DNA from: a gamma proteobacterium HIMB55
GTDB taxonomy: Bacteria > Pseudomonadota > Gammaproteobacteria > Pseudomonadales > Halieaceae
DNA: 64,000 nt
Direction of reading: 5' to 3'
NCBI GenBank assembly: GCA_000227505.4
Contig: AGIF02000001.1
Coordinates: 124,001-188,000, forward strand
In this document: one piece after another, positions 16,785 to 26,019 of the stretch
Position numbering within the stretch: the first letter of the stretch is position 1
How the letters are laid out: each line of letters opens with the position of its first letter
Translations under genes and position numbers: made by a program
Notes under the pieces: generated by a model
Database searches by the model: none
What the model was told of the DNA's origin: nothing
The model's input: only the letters and a program-made list of their open reading frames with translations

Positions 16785-17900
16785 ATGCCTCGCTCAGATG
16801 AAGCATGGATGTCAGAGGCGATCAAAGTGGGTCGCAAGGCTCGCGTATGGTCTGCCCCAAACCCAGCTGTTGGGTGCGTACTGACGAAGAATGATCAGTT
16901 TCTTGCGTCCGGATTCACCCATCCCACGGGTCAACAGCACGCAGAAGTTCATGCGCTTTCTCAAGCCGATGATGCGAAGGGCGCGACAGCCTACGTCACG
17001 CTCGAACCGTGTGCCCATACGGGCCACACAGGTCCCTGCGTCGAGGCACTCATCAACGCCGAAGTATCGCGGGTAGTGATCGCGTGTCGTGACCCCGACG
17101 CGCGAGTGGCAGGTAAAGGTATTGCGCGCCTTGAGGCTGCTGGTATCGAAGTCAAGACGGGCATACTCGAGGCTGAGGCCGATGAGGAGCTCCGCGGTTT
17201 CTTTCTTCGCCTATCGCGGGGCTGGGGCAGGGTCACTGTAAAAATGGCTATGTCTGCGGACGGACGAACCGCGATGGCCTCAGGTGAGAGCCAGTGGATT
17301 ACGGGCCCGGCTGCACGGGAAGATGTTCAGGCATGGCGTGCGGAAAGCGACGTCATTCTTACGGGCAGCGGAACGGTGGAGGCTGATGACTGCGCGCTAA
17401 CGCTGCGGCAATGCGAGAATCGGCTATCAGATGATGACTGGCACCGCGCGCTTGCGCGTCCAACGCCTCGAGCGGTGGTGGACTCATCTGCAATAGTTAC
17501 TCCCGATGCAAAAGTAGTCGGCGGTGAGACGCCCACCTATCTATTTACTCGCTCGGATGCGATACCGGACTCAGCGATGCCTCCTACTGTGAGCCATATT
17601 CCGGTTGCTGGTGACGAGGGTGGTGTCGACCTCAAGGCTGTTTTGAAAGCGCTAGGCGATGAAGGAGCCAATGAGATCCTTATCGAGGCAGGCCCCACAT
17701 TGGTGGGCGCTTTGGAGCAGGAGGGGCTTATCGATCAGTGGCTGATCTACATGGCGCCGAGTATGTTAGGTGCTGACGCGAGGCCAGTGCACTCGGGGGT
17801 CTTTAAAAAGCTCAGTGATGCCCCAAAATACTCCATAACAAGCCACAACCTGATTGGTGGTGATTTGCGTATTACCCTGCGCGCGGCGGACGATGCCTAA
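16785..17900 (+). CDS. ribD: Bifunctional riboflavin biosynthesis deaminase/reductase RibD
   Basis: 371-residue enzyme for steps two and three of riboflavin synthesis: deamination of the diaminopyrimidine phosphate, then NADPH reduction of its ribose. The N-terminal deaminase has the zinc site His52 (HAEVHAL, with catalytic Glu54), Cys76 and Cys85 (PCAHTGHTGPC). The C-terminal reductase starts near 150 with VKMAMSADGRTA and has EANEILIEAGPTLVGALEQEG-like sequence. Length matches E. coli (367). It follows nrdR by 8 bases and is separated from ribE by 73 bases of repeat-bearing sequence. Confidence 0.96.
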   Translation: MPRSDEAWMSEAIKVGRKARVWSAPNPAVGCVLTKNDQFLASGFTHPTGQQHAEVHALSQADDAKGATAYVTLEPCAHTGHTGPCVEALINAEVSRVVIACRDPDARVAGKGIARLEAAGIEVKTGILEAEADEELRGFFLRLSRGWGRVTVKMAMSADGRTAMASGESQWITGPAAREDVQAWRAESDVILTGSGTVEADDCALTLRQCENRLSDDDWHRALARPTPRAVVDSSAIVTPDAKVVGGETPTYLFTRSDAIPDSAMPPTVSHIPVAGDEGGVDLKAVLKALGDEGANEILIEAGPTLVGALEQEGLIDQWLIYMAPSMLGADARPVHSGVFKKLSDAPKYSITSHNLIGGDLRITLRAADDA

Positions 17901-17914
17901 ACTTTGTCCCTAAC

Positions 17915-17962
17915 GCGCAACGAAGAGCGCAACTAAGAGCGCAAAACGAAGCGCGATACGAA
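17915..17962 (+). repeat. Four-copy 12-nt tandem repeat between ribD and ribE
   Basis: Four contiguous 12-base units start at 17915, 17927, 17939 and 17951: GCGCAACGAAGA, GCGCAACTAAGA, GCGCAAAACGAA and GCGCGATACGAA. They diverge along the array and run into the purine-rich ribosome site of ribE (AAGAGAGA). No function is known. Confidence 0.8.
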
Positions 17963-17973
17963 GAGAGATATTT

Positions 17974-18630
17974 ATGTTTACCGGAATCATTCAAGCCGTG
18001 GGTGAGGTGGCCGCCATCGAACCTGCGGATGGCGATGTCAAGCTTAGGATAAAGACCGGCAAGCTCCCGCTGGCGGATGTCCAGTTAGGCGATAGCATTG
18101 CCACTAACGGCGTCTGTTTAACCGTGACTGAGCTTCCGGGTGATGGTTATTGGGCGGATGTCTCCAACGAGACCCTATCCTTAACATCGCTCAAGGGCAT
18201 CAAAATCGGTAGCGCAGTGAATCTCGAGAAGTCACTGACGCCCACCACCGCGCTCGGTGGGCATTTGGTGAGTGGTCACGTCGATGGCTTAGGGAAGGTG
18301 GTCGCTCTAACCCGCGATGCGCGCTCTTGGCGCGTCACCATTGAGGCGCCCGCGGGTCTTGCGAAATACATCGCCCAAAAAGGCAGTATTTGTATTGACG
18401 GTACTAGTCTCACTGTCAATTCGGTCGATGGGCCGCGTTTTGATTTAAATATTATCCCTCAGACATGGGAGGAGACGGTATTCAGTCAGTACGCAGTTGG
18501 CACCGAGGTTAACCTCGAGGTGGATATTATTGCGCGCTATTTGGAGCGTTTGCTCCAATCAGGTGTTGTGCCAACGAGCGATGGCGTTACTCTAGACACC
18601 CTCAGAAATGCGGGGTATCGCAGTGATTGA
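17974..18630 (+). CDS. ribE: Riboflavin synthase, alpha subunit
   Basis: 218-residue riboflavin synthase (called ribC in E. coli), which dismutates two 6,7-dimethyl-8-ribityllumazine molecules into riboflavin and the pyrimidine precursor. It starts MFTGIIQAVGEV and has two homologous lumazine-binding domains, each with a (D/S)IATNGVCLTVT-like or SICIDGTSLTVN-like sequence, plus GGHLVSGHVDG. The upstream AAGAGAG is the ribosome site. Its 3' end overlaps ribBA by 23 bases, showing tight coupling in the rib cluster. Confidence 0.96.
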   Translation: MFTGIIQAVGEVAAIEPADGDVKLRIKTGKLPLADVQLGDSIATNGVCLTVTELPGDGYWADVSNETLSLTSLKGIKIGSAVNLEKSLTPTTALGGHLVSGHVDGLGKVVALTRDARSWRVTIEAPAGLAKYIAQKGSICIDGTSLTVNSVDGPRFDLNIIPQTWEETVFSQYAVGTEVNLEVDIIARYLERLLQSGVVPTSDGVTLDTLRNAGYRSD

Positions 18631-19735
18631 TTCAGTCCCTCCAGCATCCGCCGATCAGTTGATCAGTGAGTTCAGAAGAGGTCGAAAAGTTTTATTGGTG
18701 CTTGACCAGAGCGATGGTGAGCAAACAGGCGTTGTGGCAATGGCTGCAGAGTATTGCGAGCCCGATGACGTTACGTTTATGGCAAGACAGGCTCGCGGTT
18801 TGGTTAGCCTGGCGCTGACAGAGGAGCGTTGCGAACAGCTCAATCTGCCACCCATGGTCGATCCTGCGACCTCGGGAGCCGTGAAACTGTCCATCGAGGC
18901 AAGCACAGGTATCGATACCGGTATTTCCGCCGCCGACAGAGCGCGCACGGTTAGAGTTGCGGTAGCGCCCGATGCGAAGCCTTCTGACTTAGTGCAGCCA
19001 GGACATATCTTCCCAGTGGCCACCTTGAATGGTGGGCTCCTCATACGAACGGGCGCCGCTGAAGCAGGTGTTGATCTCGCTTCACTTGCGGGCCTCACGC
19101 CTGCGGCAGTTTTTGCGGAGGTATTGGATTCACAGGGTGAAATGGCTAACGCCGAAGCTTTGGTCGAGTTTGCCGATCACCATGAGTTGATGGTTGGTCG
19201 CGTAACAGACCTTGTTGACTACCGACTGAATCACTCGCGCACTGTTGAGTTGATCAGGAGTGGTGACGTGCAAACGGGGCACGGCGAGTTTTTACTATCG
19301 GTCTATCAGGAAAGTACCCAAGGGCATATCCACATGGCCCTAAGCACCGGTGATATCTCCGCGGATACGCCCACCGTTGTCCGTGTGCACACTACATCTG
19401 CGCTCAGAGACTTGATGTCGATATCGGCACCAGACCGTTCTTCGTGGTCAATTCAAGAGAGCTTGGCTCGCGTAAGCGAAGAGGGGGTGGGCGTCGTTGT
19501 TTTCATCAACAAAGATGAGACCGATGGCGAGCTTTTAGCTCAAGTGGACGCGGTATTAGGTCGTGAAACGTTAGATGATTCGCAGCAGCGCTCGGTGGGT
19601 TACTCGCAAGTAGGTATGGGTGCGCAAATCCTGCGCGACTTAGGTGTTGGTAAAATCCGCCTCATGGGGTCGCCAGTAAAGTACAATGCGCTTGAAGGCT
19701 TCGGGCTGGAAGTCGTTGAGTTTATAGAGCCATAA
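18608..19735 (+). CDS. RibBA-like protein with degenerate active sites
   Basis: 375-residue homologue of fused DHBP synthase/GTP cyclohydrolase II. The fold is clear: [41 protein letters not shown] (His133), [14 protein letters not shown], then a C-terminal RibA-like part ending [15 protein letters not shown]. The DHBP synthase motif DDEDRENEG is replaced by DQSDGEQTG (33-41), losing the metal-binding Glu and the Arg. The RibA half lacks the zinc-binding Cys cluster and the QEGRG motif. A RibA-like half that is inactive is common in RibBA of pseudomonad relatives, but loss in the RibB half is not. It sits inside the rib operon, so a non-enzymatic role is possible. Start at ATG 18608; GTG 18623 is an alternative. 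Confidence 0.8.
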   Translation: MRGIAVIDSVPPASADQLISEFRRGRKVLLVLDQSDGEQTGVVAMAAEYCEPDDVTFMARQARGLVSLALTEERCEQLNLPPMVDPATSGAVKLSIEASTGIDTGISAADRARTVRVAVAPDAKPSDLVQPGHIFPVATLNGGLLIRTGAAEAGVDLASLAGLTPAAVFAEVLDSQGEMANAEALVEFADHHELMVGRVTDLVDYRLNHSRTVELIRSGDVQTGHGEFLLSVYQESTQGHIHMALSTGDISADTPTVVRVHTTSALRDLMSISAPDRSSWSIQESLARVSEEGVGVVVFINKDETDGELLAQVDAVLGRETLDDSQQRSVGYSQVGMGAQILRDLGVGKIRLMGSPVKYNALEGFGLEVVEFIEP

Positions 19736-19767
19736 GCCGCGCACGGCGCGTGACGAGGAGAAGAGAA

Positions 19768-20250
19768 ATGGCATCACAATCAATCACAACCACTGAAGGT
19801 CAGCTTCACGGAGTATCGGGGAAGTTTGCCTTAGTTGTTGGTCGCTGGAACAGCTTCGTTGTCGAGCACCTTCTTGAGGGCGCCATCGATACACTTAAGC
19901 GGCACGGTGTGAGTGAAGATCAGCTCCACATTGTTAGAGCCCCTGGTGCTTTTGAGATTCCACTCGTCTGTCAGGCTGTGGCCAAGCGCGGCGATGTTGA
20001 TGCGATTATTGCATTGGGTGCGGTCATTCGCGGTGGAACCCCCCACTTCGAGCACGTGGCCGGTGAGTGCACTAAGGGTATTGCTCAAGTATCGCTCGAC
20101 TCAGGTGTGCCTATTGCGTTTGGCGTGCTGACTGTGGACTCCATCGAGCAGGCGATCGAGCGCTCAGGAACCAAGGCAGGCAATAAAGGTGCCGAAGCGG
20201 CGACAAGTGCGCTTGAGATGGTCAGCCTACTGGGTGCGCTCAACAGCTAA
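19768..20250 (+). CDS. ribH: 6,7-dimethyl-8-ribityllumazine synthase
   Basis: 160-residue lumazine synthase, which condenses the pyrimidine product of RibD with DHBP. Conserved blocks are [45 protein letters not shown] (with catalytic His) and [12 protein letters not shown]. The ATG at 19768 has GAGGAGAAG upstream; a GTG six codons earlier overlaps that ribosome site and is rejected. The stop codon overlaps the nusB start by one base. Confidence 0.96.
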   Translation: MASQSITTTEGQLHGVSGKFALVVGRWNSFVVEHLLEGAIDTLKRHGVSEDQLHIVRAPGAFEIPLVCQAVAKRGDVDAIIALGAVIRGGTPHFEHVAGECTKGIAQVSLDSGVPIAFGVLTVDSIEQAIERSGTKAGNKGAEAATSALEMVSLLGALNS

Positions 20251-20693
20251 TGACAGCCATTAATGTCCTTGCCGCGCAGCGACGACGCGCGCGGCACTTT
20301 TGCGTCCAAGCGCTATACCAGTGGTCTATGACTGGGGCAACACCGTCTTCGATTGAGGCGGAATTCCGCACGGACAACGATTTCAGTAATGTCGACACTG
20401 AGTACTTTAACGAGTTGCTGGTCGGCATAACGCAGCGTGCAGAGGCGCTAGACGAGTTGTTTGTTCCCCATCTGGATCGTGAATTAGACGTTTTGGACTG
20501 CATCGAGCGTAACTTGTTACGCCTCGGTACTTTCGAACTTTTGGAGCGCATTGACGTGCCTGCAAAAGTGACTCTGAATGAGACCGTTTCGCTGGCAAAG
20601 AAGTTCGGTGCAACCGACTCCTACCGTTACATCAATGGCGTTCTTGATCAGGTAGGGTTGTCACTCAGACCGCATGAGCTTGCAGATAGTTAA
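20250..20693 (+). CDS. nusB: Transcription antitermination protein NusB
   Basis: 147-residue all-helical NusB, which with S10 binds boxA RNA and promotes rRNA antitermination. RRRARHFCVQALYQW, LFVPHLDRELDVLDCIERNLLRLGTFEL and KVTLNETVSLAKKFGATDSYRYINGVLD are the family signatures. ATG overlaps the ribH stop (TAATG). The ribH-nusB-thiL-pgpA order is standard in gammaproteobacteria. Confidence 0.96.
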   Translation: MTAINVLAAQRRRARHFCVQALYQWSMTGATPSSIEAEFRTDNDFSNVDTEYFNELLVGITQRAEALDELFVPHLDRELDVLDCIERNLLRLGTFELLERIDVPAKVTLNETVSLAKKFGATDSYRYINGVLDQVGLSLRPHELADS

Positions 20694-20747
20694 GTTACTG
20701 TCACGCAGTGCTGATTGCGGAAATCCCCCGCAGTAACTGCTTTGAGC

Positions 20748-21671
20748 ATGAGCGAGTTCTCGATAATCACACAGTATTTCTCATCGCTTGGAGCGGGTAA
20801 GAACGTTCTGCTCTCTGTCGGTGACGATGCGGCAGCGCTTCGTGTCGATGAAGGCTGCGAGCTCATTGTCTCTACGGACACATCGACAGCGGGGGTGCAT
20901 TTCCCCGACGACCTATTTCCAGAAGACATCGCTTATAAGTCTGTTGCCGCCGCAGCAAGTGACCTTGCTGCAATGGGGGCATCGCCATTGGGAATGACAT
21001 TGGCGATCTCCCTGCCTGAGCACGACGCGCTCTGGTTGCATGGGTTTTCGCAAGGTCTCGCCGCCGCGAGTAGTGACTTCGAACTACCCTTAGTTGGCGG
21101 CGACACCACGCGTGGTCTGTTGTCTATCACTGTGACTGTGATGGGGCAGTGCGCAATCGGTCAGAAATTGCTGCGATCAGGCGCAAGTGCAGGTGAGCTG
21201 CTGTGTGTCAGCGGAACCCTAGGAGACTCCGCCTTTGGTCTCTCTATGCTGCAGGGAAAGGAGCGAGGATTGGACATCGAATTTGAAGACCAGGAGTACC
21301 TCTTGTCTCGATTTAGCCGACCCGCGTCGAGAATCAGCCTTGGCGAGGATCTACTAGGACAGGCAACTAGTTGTGTAGACGTCTCCGACGGTCTGCTTGC
21401 AGATGCCGCACACATTGCAGACGCTAGCGGCTGTAAGTTGGTAATAGATAGCGCCAAGCTTCCTCTCTCCGGAGCATTAGTAGCGAGTATTGGGAGAGAG
21501 CGTGCCCTAGAGCTTGCAGTGGCGGGTGGTGAGGATTTTGAGTTGCTATTTTCGCTTCCAGAATCTTCATCACTACCTGATGGGTGCACTATTATTGGTG
21601 TGGTCGAGGCCGGCGAGGGCGTCGTTTGTGACCTTGCAATAGAGAGGGAAGGCTATGACCACTTCCACTGA
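20748..21671 (+). CDS. thiL: Thiamine-monophosphate kinase
   Basis: 307-residue ThiL, which phosphorylates thiamine monophosphate to thiamine diphosphate. Metal- and nucleotide-binding blocks are GDDAAAL near the N-terminus, STDTSTAGVHF, SDLAAMGASP, LVGGDTTRG, CVDVSDGLLADAAHI and AGGEDFELLF. ATG at 20748 (MSEFSIITQYF) matches where E. coli ThiL begins; the TTG 11 codons upstream is not supported. It overlaps pgpA by 17 bases. Confidence 0.95.
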   Translation: MSEFSIITQYFSSLGAGKNVLLSVGDDAAALRVDEGCELIVSTDTSTAGVHFPDDLFPEDIAYKSVAAAASDLAAMGASPLGMTLAISLPEHDALWLHGFSQGLAAASSDFELPLVGGDTTRGLLSITVTVMGQCAIGQKLLRSGASAGELLCVSGTLGDSAFGLSMLQGKERGLDIEFEDQEYLLSRFSRPASRISLGEDLLGQATSCVDVSDGLLADAAHIADASGCKLVIDSAKLPLSGALVASIGRERALELAVAGGEDFELLFSLPESSSLPDGCTIIGVVEAGEGVVCDLAIEREGYDHFH

Positions 21672-22158
21672 ACAAGCCAAATTCCCGATGTTAGTGGCGA
21701 CATTTTTTGGTTCTGGCTTATCCCCGGTTGCACCAGGCACAGTAGGGAGCCTAGCTGCCCTGCCGCTTGCCTATTTCTTGCTCTCAGTTCCCGTAGGGCA
21801 AGCAATGCTTGTTATCGGCGCGTTGTTTCTAATGGGCGTATGGGCGTCAAATGCCATAGAGGCAGCGCTCGAGCAGCACGACGCGAGCTTGATTGTGATT
21901 GATGAAGTCGTAGGGCAGTGCCTGGTCGTCACACTTCTCGATGTGTTCCTTCGCGGTGCAGTTGATACGAACCTGTTACTGCTCTTAAGCTTTATTGGCT
22001 TCAGGCTCTTCGACATCATAAAGCCGTGGCCGGTAGGGTGGGTCGACCGCAAGATTGGTGATGGAGTGGGCGTTATGCTCGATGATGTCGTTGCCGCTCT
22101 ATTAGCAGTCCCTTTCTTGGCCGGTGGCTATCTGCTCTACGCACTCACGGCAATCTGA
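21655..22158 (+). CDS. pgpA: Phosphatidylglycerophosphatase A
   Basis: 167-residue membrane phosphatase that converts phosphatidylglycerophosphate to phosphatidylglycerol. SPVAPGTVGSLAALP, VIDEVVGQ, FRLFDIIKPWPVGWVDR and GDGVGVMLDDVVAAL are PgpA signatures, with hydrophobic helices between them. The start lies inside the end of thiL. It ends 7 bases from the convergent ispA; no classical terminator is seen between them. Confidence 0.95.
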   Translation: MTTSTEQAKFPMLVATFFGSGLSPVAPGTVGSLAALPLAYFLLSVPVGQAMLVIGALFLMGVWASNAIEAALEQHDASLIVIDEVVGQCLVVTLLDVFLRGAVDTNLLLLLSFIGFRLFDIIKPWPVGWVDRKIGDGVGVMLDDVVAALLAVPFLAGGYLLYALTAI

Positions 22159-22165
22159 GGAAGCG

Positions 22166-23026
22166 CTAGCTATCGCGCTGGACTAATAAACGGCTCAACG
22201 CGCTCAGTGACTCGGCGGCCTCTCCAAAAGGTGTCAGTAAAGCGAGTGCCTCGTCGAGTAATTGGTTTGCGTAAGCACGCGCGTCGTCTACGCCCATGCA
22301 GGCGACATAGGTCGATTTCTCTGCCGCAATATCTTTTCCCGCTGTTTTACCGAGTGTCTCGGAGGAGGCGGTGACGTCGAGCACGTCATCCATCACCTGG
22401 AAGGCGAGACCAATATTCCTTGAGAATTGATGCAGTGCCGCAGTTTGATTCTGGGTGGCGCCTGCACAAATGGCGCCCGCCAGTACCGACGCCTCGATGA
22501 GTGCGCCTGTCTTTCTCAAATGAACTTCTTTCAGCGCCGCAACATCGAGAGATTTACCCTCTGCGGCAATATCCATCGCCTGCCCGCCCACCATGCCGTC
22601 AAAACCTACCGACTTGCTGAGGAGTTTTACCAACTGGATTTTCTGAGTATCAGAGAGACCTTCGGTCTCGCTTACCCATTCGAAGGCGAACGCCTGCAGG
22701 CCGTCGCCGACTAGTATCGCGGTGGCTTCATCAAAAGATTTGTGGACGGTGGGTTTGCCTCTGCGAAGATCGTCATTATCCATCGCAGGTAAATCATCGT
22801 GAATCAGCGAGTAGGTATGTAAGCACTCGATCGCTTCTCCAACGCGGTTCGCGCTCTCGATTGAATTACCAACAACCGATGCTCCGCTAGGCGATGCACT
22901 TTCAACCATCGCAGCAGTTTCTTTGCACAATCGACTTCTCAATTGCTTGCCGGGGTTTTCGAGTGCGTATGTGAGGGCTTTTTTAAGGCCGGGATCGCTA
23001 CAAACTATGTGTGATGACAGCGCCAT
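22166..23026 (-). CDS. ispA: Farnesyl diphosphate synthase-type polyprenyl synthase
   Basis: 286-residue trans-prenyltransferase making geranyl and farnesyl diphosphate from IPP and DMAPP. The first Asp-rich motif is DDLPAMDNDDLRRG and the second DDVLDVTAS, with SLIHDD and the CGGQ-like VGGQAMDI. The N-terminus is about 20 residues shorter than in E. coli: an in-frame stop lies two codons before the ATG, so the start cannot move upstream. It is the last gene of the leftward dxs-xseB-ispA group. Confidence 0.92.
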   Translation of the reverse strand: MALSSHIVCSDPGLKKALTYALENPGKQLRSRLCKETAAMVESASPSGASVVGNSIESANRVGEAIECLHTYSLIHDDLPAMDNDDLRRGKPTVHKSFDEATAILVGDGLQAFAFEWVSETEGLSDTQKIQLVKLLSKSVGFDGMVGGQAMDIAAEGKSLDVAALKEVHLRKTGALIEASVLAGAICAGATQNQTAALHQFSRNIGLAFQVMDDVLDVTASSETLGKTAGKDIAAEKSTYVACMGVDDARAYANQLLDEALALLTPFGEAAESLSALSRLLVQRDS

Positions 23027-23050
23027 ATTTCAGGGTTTATACCTGTCGTA

Positions 23051-23302
23051 TCAGGAAGAGGCGTGTGTTGCCGAGACCGTTTCGATGCGTTGCTCGGCGT
23101 CCTCGAGCGCAGCTTGCGCCGCCTTGGCGATTTTCATACCCGCTTCATAGACCGCAAGCGCGTCCTCAAGCTCGATACTGGGATCCTCGAGCTTTCTGAC
23201 GATGGCGGTCAACTCATCGATTTGTTCGCTGAGTTTCTTTTTTTCGGTTGTACTTTCGCTAAGGCCTTCGCTAATACCTTCGTTTGGTGCTTCGCTGCTC
23301 AT
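23051..23302 (-). CDS. xseB: Exodeoxyribonuclease VII small subunit
   Basis: 83-residue XseB, the small helical subunit that coats the XseA nuclease. The core [53 protein letters not shown] is typical (given here only as a position: residues 24-76). A short Ser/Glu-rich N-terminal extension precedes it. The first codon overlaps the dxs stop by four bases, and ispA follows by 24 bases. Confidence 0.92.
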   Translation of the reverse strand: MSSEAPNEGISEGLSESTTEKKKLSEQIDELTAIVRKLEDPSIELEDALAVYEAGMKIAKAAQAALEDAEQRIETVSATHASS

Positions 23303-25221
23303 GATGCTACCGCTTTAGTTTGAGCTTGAAGTCTACCCGAAGCGGTCGACGCTTTGGCGAGAATATCCTCAGCCGTCAGACCCGCGTCAGTTCGTGTTTC
23401 GCCTTGGCCCGCGTGATCGATAAAGCGATCATCAATCGCGATATGGCGAACTTCGCAATTCACGCCGCGTTCTGAAAAATACTCAGCAACCGCACTTCCA
23501 GCACCGCCAGCGAGGGCATTTTCCTCAACGGTAATGAGCACATCATGCGATGAAGCAAGCTGATCGAGTAGATCTGTATCGAGTGGTTTCACCCAGCGCA
23601 TATCTGCAACCGTTGCATCAAGCACATCGCCCGCCTTGATGGCCTCGGTCAACAACACACCGAAGTTCACGATGGCAGCACCAGCGCCTTGACGGACTAT
23701 CTCGCCTTTCCCTATCTCGAGTCCTTTGAGCTCTGGCTCAATTCTTACACCGATCCCTTCACCACGAGGGTATCTAACCGCTGAGGGTCCAGGGTGGTTG
23801 TAAGCGCTTACTAACAATTGCCTGCAGTCGTTTTCGTTACTGGGTGACGCGATGATCATATTCGGAATACAACGCATGTAACTTAGATCAAAGGCACCGT
23901 GGTGGGTGGCACCGTCTTGGCCAACAAGACCTGCGCGGTCGATGGCAAAGGTCACATCTAGGTTTTGCAGCGCTACGTCGTGAATTAACTGGTCGTAGCC
24001 ACGTTGGAGGAACGTCGAATAAATGGCCACTACAGGCTTCACACCATCACAGGCCATACCGGCCGCAAGTGTGACTGCGTGTTGCTCCGCAATGGCAACA
24101 TCAAAATAGCGATCAGGGTATTGCTGAGCGAAATTAACCATGCCCGAGCCTTCGCACATGGCCGGTGTGATTCCGGCGAGACGAGGATCTACCTCAGCTG
24201 TGTCGCATAGCCACTGTCCAAAGACGTCTTGATACTTTGGCGGTTTAGGCGCGGGTGTAACTGCCTCAGCCGGTTTATCTTTTTTGGGCTCAATCTTACC
24301 CAGAGCGTGATAGCCAACGGGGTCTTCTTCAGCAGGCGTGAAACCCTTCCCTTTGATCGTGCGGATATGAAGAATCTGTGGTCCGCTGAGCGAGGAGACG
24401 CGCTTAAGTACCTCAACCAATGACGGCAGATCGTGTCCGTCCAATGGTCCGATGTAGTGCCAACCAAGTTCTTCGAACAGAGTTCCGGGCGCTACCATGC
24501 CCTTCATATGTTCTTCGGTACGTTTCGCGAGATCCCAGGCTGGCTTGACGTGCTCGAGTAACTTCTTAGAGGTCTCGCGAAGTGTGAGGTAGGTTTGCGT
24601 CGCCCAAATTCTCGCGAAATAGCTCGCCAGACCGCCCGTGTTGTGACCAATGGACATTTGGTTGTCGTTCAGGATGAGCAGCATATTTGGGCGCTCGTGG
24701 CCTGCATGAGCCAGGGCTTCGAAGGCCATACCACCTGTAATCGCACCATCACCAATGACGGCTACAACCTTGCGATCAATACCTTGTTGCCTTGCCGCCA
24801 GTGCCATGCCCATGGCGGCGGAAATGCTGGTCGAGGAGTGGCCAACACCAAAGGTGTCGAACTCGCTCTCGCTACGCTTTGGGAATCCGCTCAAGCCACC
24901 CTTTTGGCGCATAGAGCCCATGCGCTGTCGGCGTCCCGTCAGTACTTTGTGTGGGTAACACTGGTGGCCGACATCCCAAACGATTCGGTCTTCCGGTGTG
25001 TTGAAAACATGGTGTAGCGCAATCGTTAACTCGACAACGCCCAAGCCTGCACCGAAGTGGCCACCTGTTGTGGATACGGAGTAGAGCAAAAACTCGCGCA
25101 ATTCATTGGCGAGCTGCACCAACTCTTCACCGCTAAGATCGGAGATAGCCTCAGGTGCTACGTCTACGCGGTCTAAAACCGGTGTATTCGGGGCTTTTGT
25201 TGGCAGCTGATCAAAATTCAT
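23299..25221 (-). CDS. dxs: 1-deoxy-D-xylulose-5-phosphate synthase
   Basis: 640-residue thiamine diphosphate enzyme that joins pyruvate and glyceraldehyde 3-phosphate in the first step of the MEP isoprenoid pathway. TPP-binding [18 protein letters not shown]...[12 protein letters not shown], the central transketolase-type [14 protein letters not shown], and the C-terminal domain are complete. Length is near E. coli (620). Order on the strand is dxs-xseB-ispA, with dxs first; in E. coli it is last. Confidence 0.96.
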   Translation of the reverse strand: MNFDQLPTKAPNTPVLDRVDVAPEAISDLSGEELVQLANELREFLLYSVSTTGGHFGAGLGVVELTIALHHVFNTPEDRIVWDVGHQCYPHKVLTGRRQRMGSMRQKGGLSGFPKRSESEFDTFGVGHSSTSISAAMGMALAARQQGIDRKVVAVIGDGAITGGMAFEALAHAGHERPNMLLILNDNQMSIGHNTGGLASYFARIWATQTYLTLRETSKKLLEHVKPAWDLAKRTEEHMKGMVAPGTLFEELGWHYIGPLDGHDLPSLVEVLKRVSSLSGPQILHIRTIKGKGFTPAEEDPVGYHALGKIEPKKDKPAEAVTPAPKPPKYQDVFGQWLCDTAEVDPRLAGITPAMCEGSGMVNFAQQYPDRYFDVAIAEQHAVTLAAGMACDGVKPVVAIYSTFLQRGYDQLIHDVALQNLDVTFAIDRAGLVGQDGATHHGAFDLSYMRCIPNMIIASPSNENDCRQLLVSAYNHPGPSAVRYPRGEGIGVRIEPELKGLEIGKGEIVRQGAGAAIVNFGVLLTEAIKAGDVLDATVADMRWVKPLDTDLLDQLASSHDVLITVEENALAGGAGSAVAEYFSERGVNCEVRHIAIDDRFIDHAGQGETRTDAGLTAEDILAKASTASGRLQAQTKAVAS

Positions 25222-25244
25222 TTTGACACTATACCTGTAAATTA

Positions 25245-25931
25245 TTATTTACGCTCATTTGAAATCGTGACGAGTGCATCCGTCAACTTCTTATAACCAG
25301 CTTCGTTTAGTGTGTCGCCGTCTGGCCAAACAAGCTTTGGGTCTGCGCCACCGGTCTCGGCGATGAAATTGTACTGTAGATCCAGCCAGCGCACTTTGAA
25401 TTTATTGTCCGCCCACTCGACACCCGCTTCCCGTACTTCCTCGAGAAAGGCTTTGTCGCTCGATTCATAACGCGGCGTGGTTATAGGGGCTATGACCCAC
25501 AAATCAAAGTCCAAAGAGTACTCGGTGCGTTGATCGATAATTCCTTGAAGCGCGGTTGTAAGCTCTGACTGATCGATATTGACTGCATGAGCAGTATCGA
25601 CAGGGATGACAACTAATGATGGCTGGTAAAAGCCAACTAATCGGGGAAAGCATTGGTTAATAAGCGTGGGATTTAGACCAGGCGCTGACCGGCTGATTGA
25701 CGCCCGAGGGTTTAGAGATGATGGCAGTGTTTCCCAATAGCGAACTCTTTGATTGCCGATAATGAGCGCTGGAGCCTCTGGGATTGATCCTCTGAAATCT
25801 TCCGATTCGAATTCGAGCTCAAGTTGGGCGCAGGAGGCTGTTTGATTGGCTGGATCTAGCAAGGTTAGATTCAAGGCCAGTACCAGTAGCGTAGCAAGGG
25901 CTGTCGCCCAGGCGAACCTCAGCATTTTCAT
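25245..25931 (-). CDS. SGNH/GDSL-like protein, probably catalytically inactive
   Basis: 228-residue exported or membrane-anchored protein with an N-terminal hydrophobic segment (about 5-28). It resembles SGNH hydrolases: [13 protein letters not shown] stands where a GDSL block would be, [24 protein letters not shown] where YKPxxIVLYAGxND would be, and [14 protein letters not shown] where DGLHLNEAGY would be. The nucleophile Ser is replaced, and the catalytic His position has Thr. Identity is low, and the fold call is by pattern only. It lies 23 bases upstream of dxs on the same strand and may be co-transcribed with it. Confidence 0.45.
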   Translation of the reverse strand: MKMLRFAWATALATLLVLALNLTLLDPANQTASCAQLELEFESEDFRGSIPEAPALIIGNQRVRYWETLPSSLNPRASISRSAPGLNPTLINQCFPRLVGFYQPSLVVIPVDTAHAVNIDQSELTTALQGIIDQRTEYSLDFDLWVIAPITTPRYESSDKAFLEEVREAGVEWADNKFKVRWLDLQYNFIAETGGADPKLVWPDGDTLNEAGYKKLTDALVTISNERK

Positions 25932-26019
25932 CCACCTTTATCAAACGCGAACGACGTGTAGGCCCGAGCGGCCAGTTTGTGCATAATCGATAACCTATGT
26001 TGAGAGTGCAAGGGTAGTT

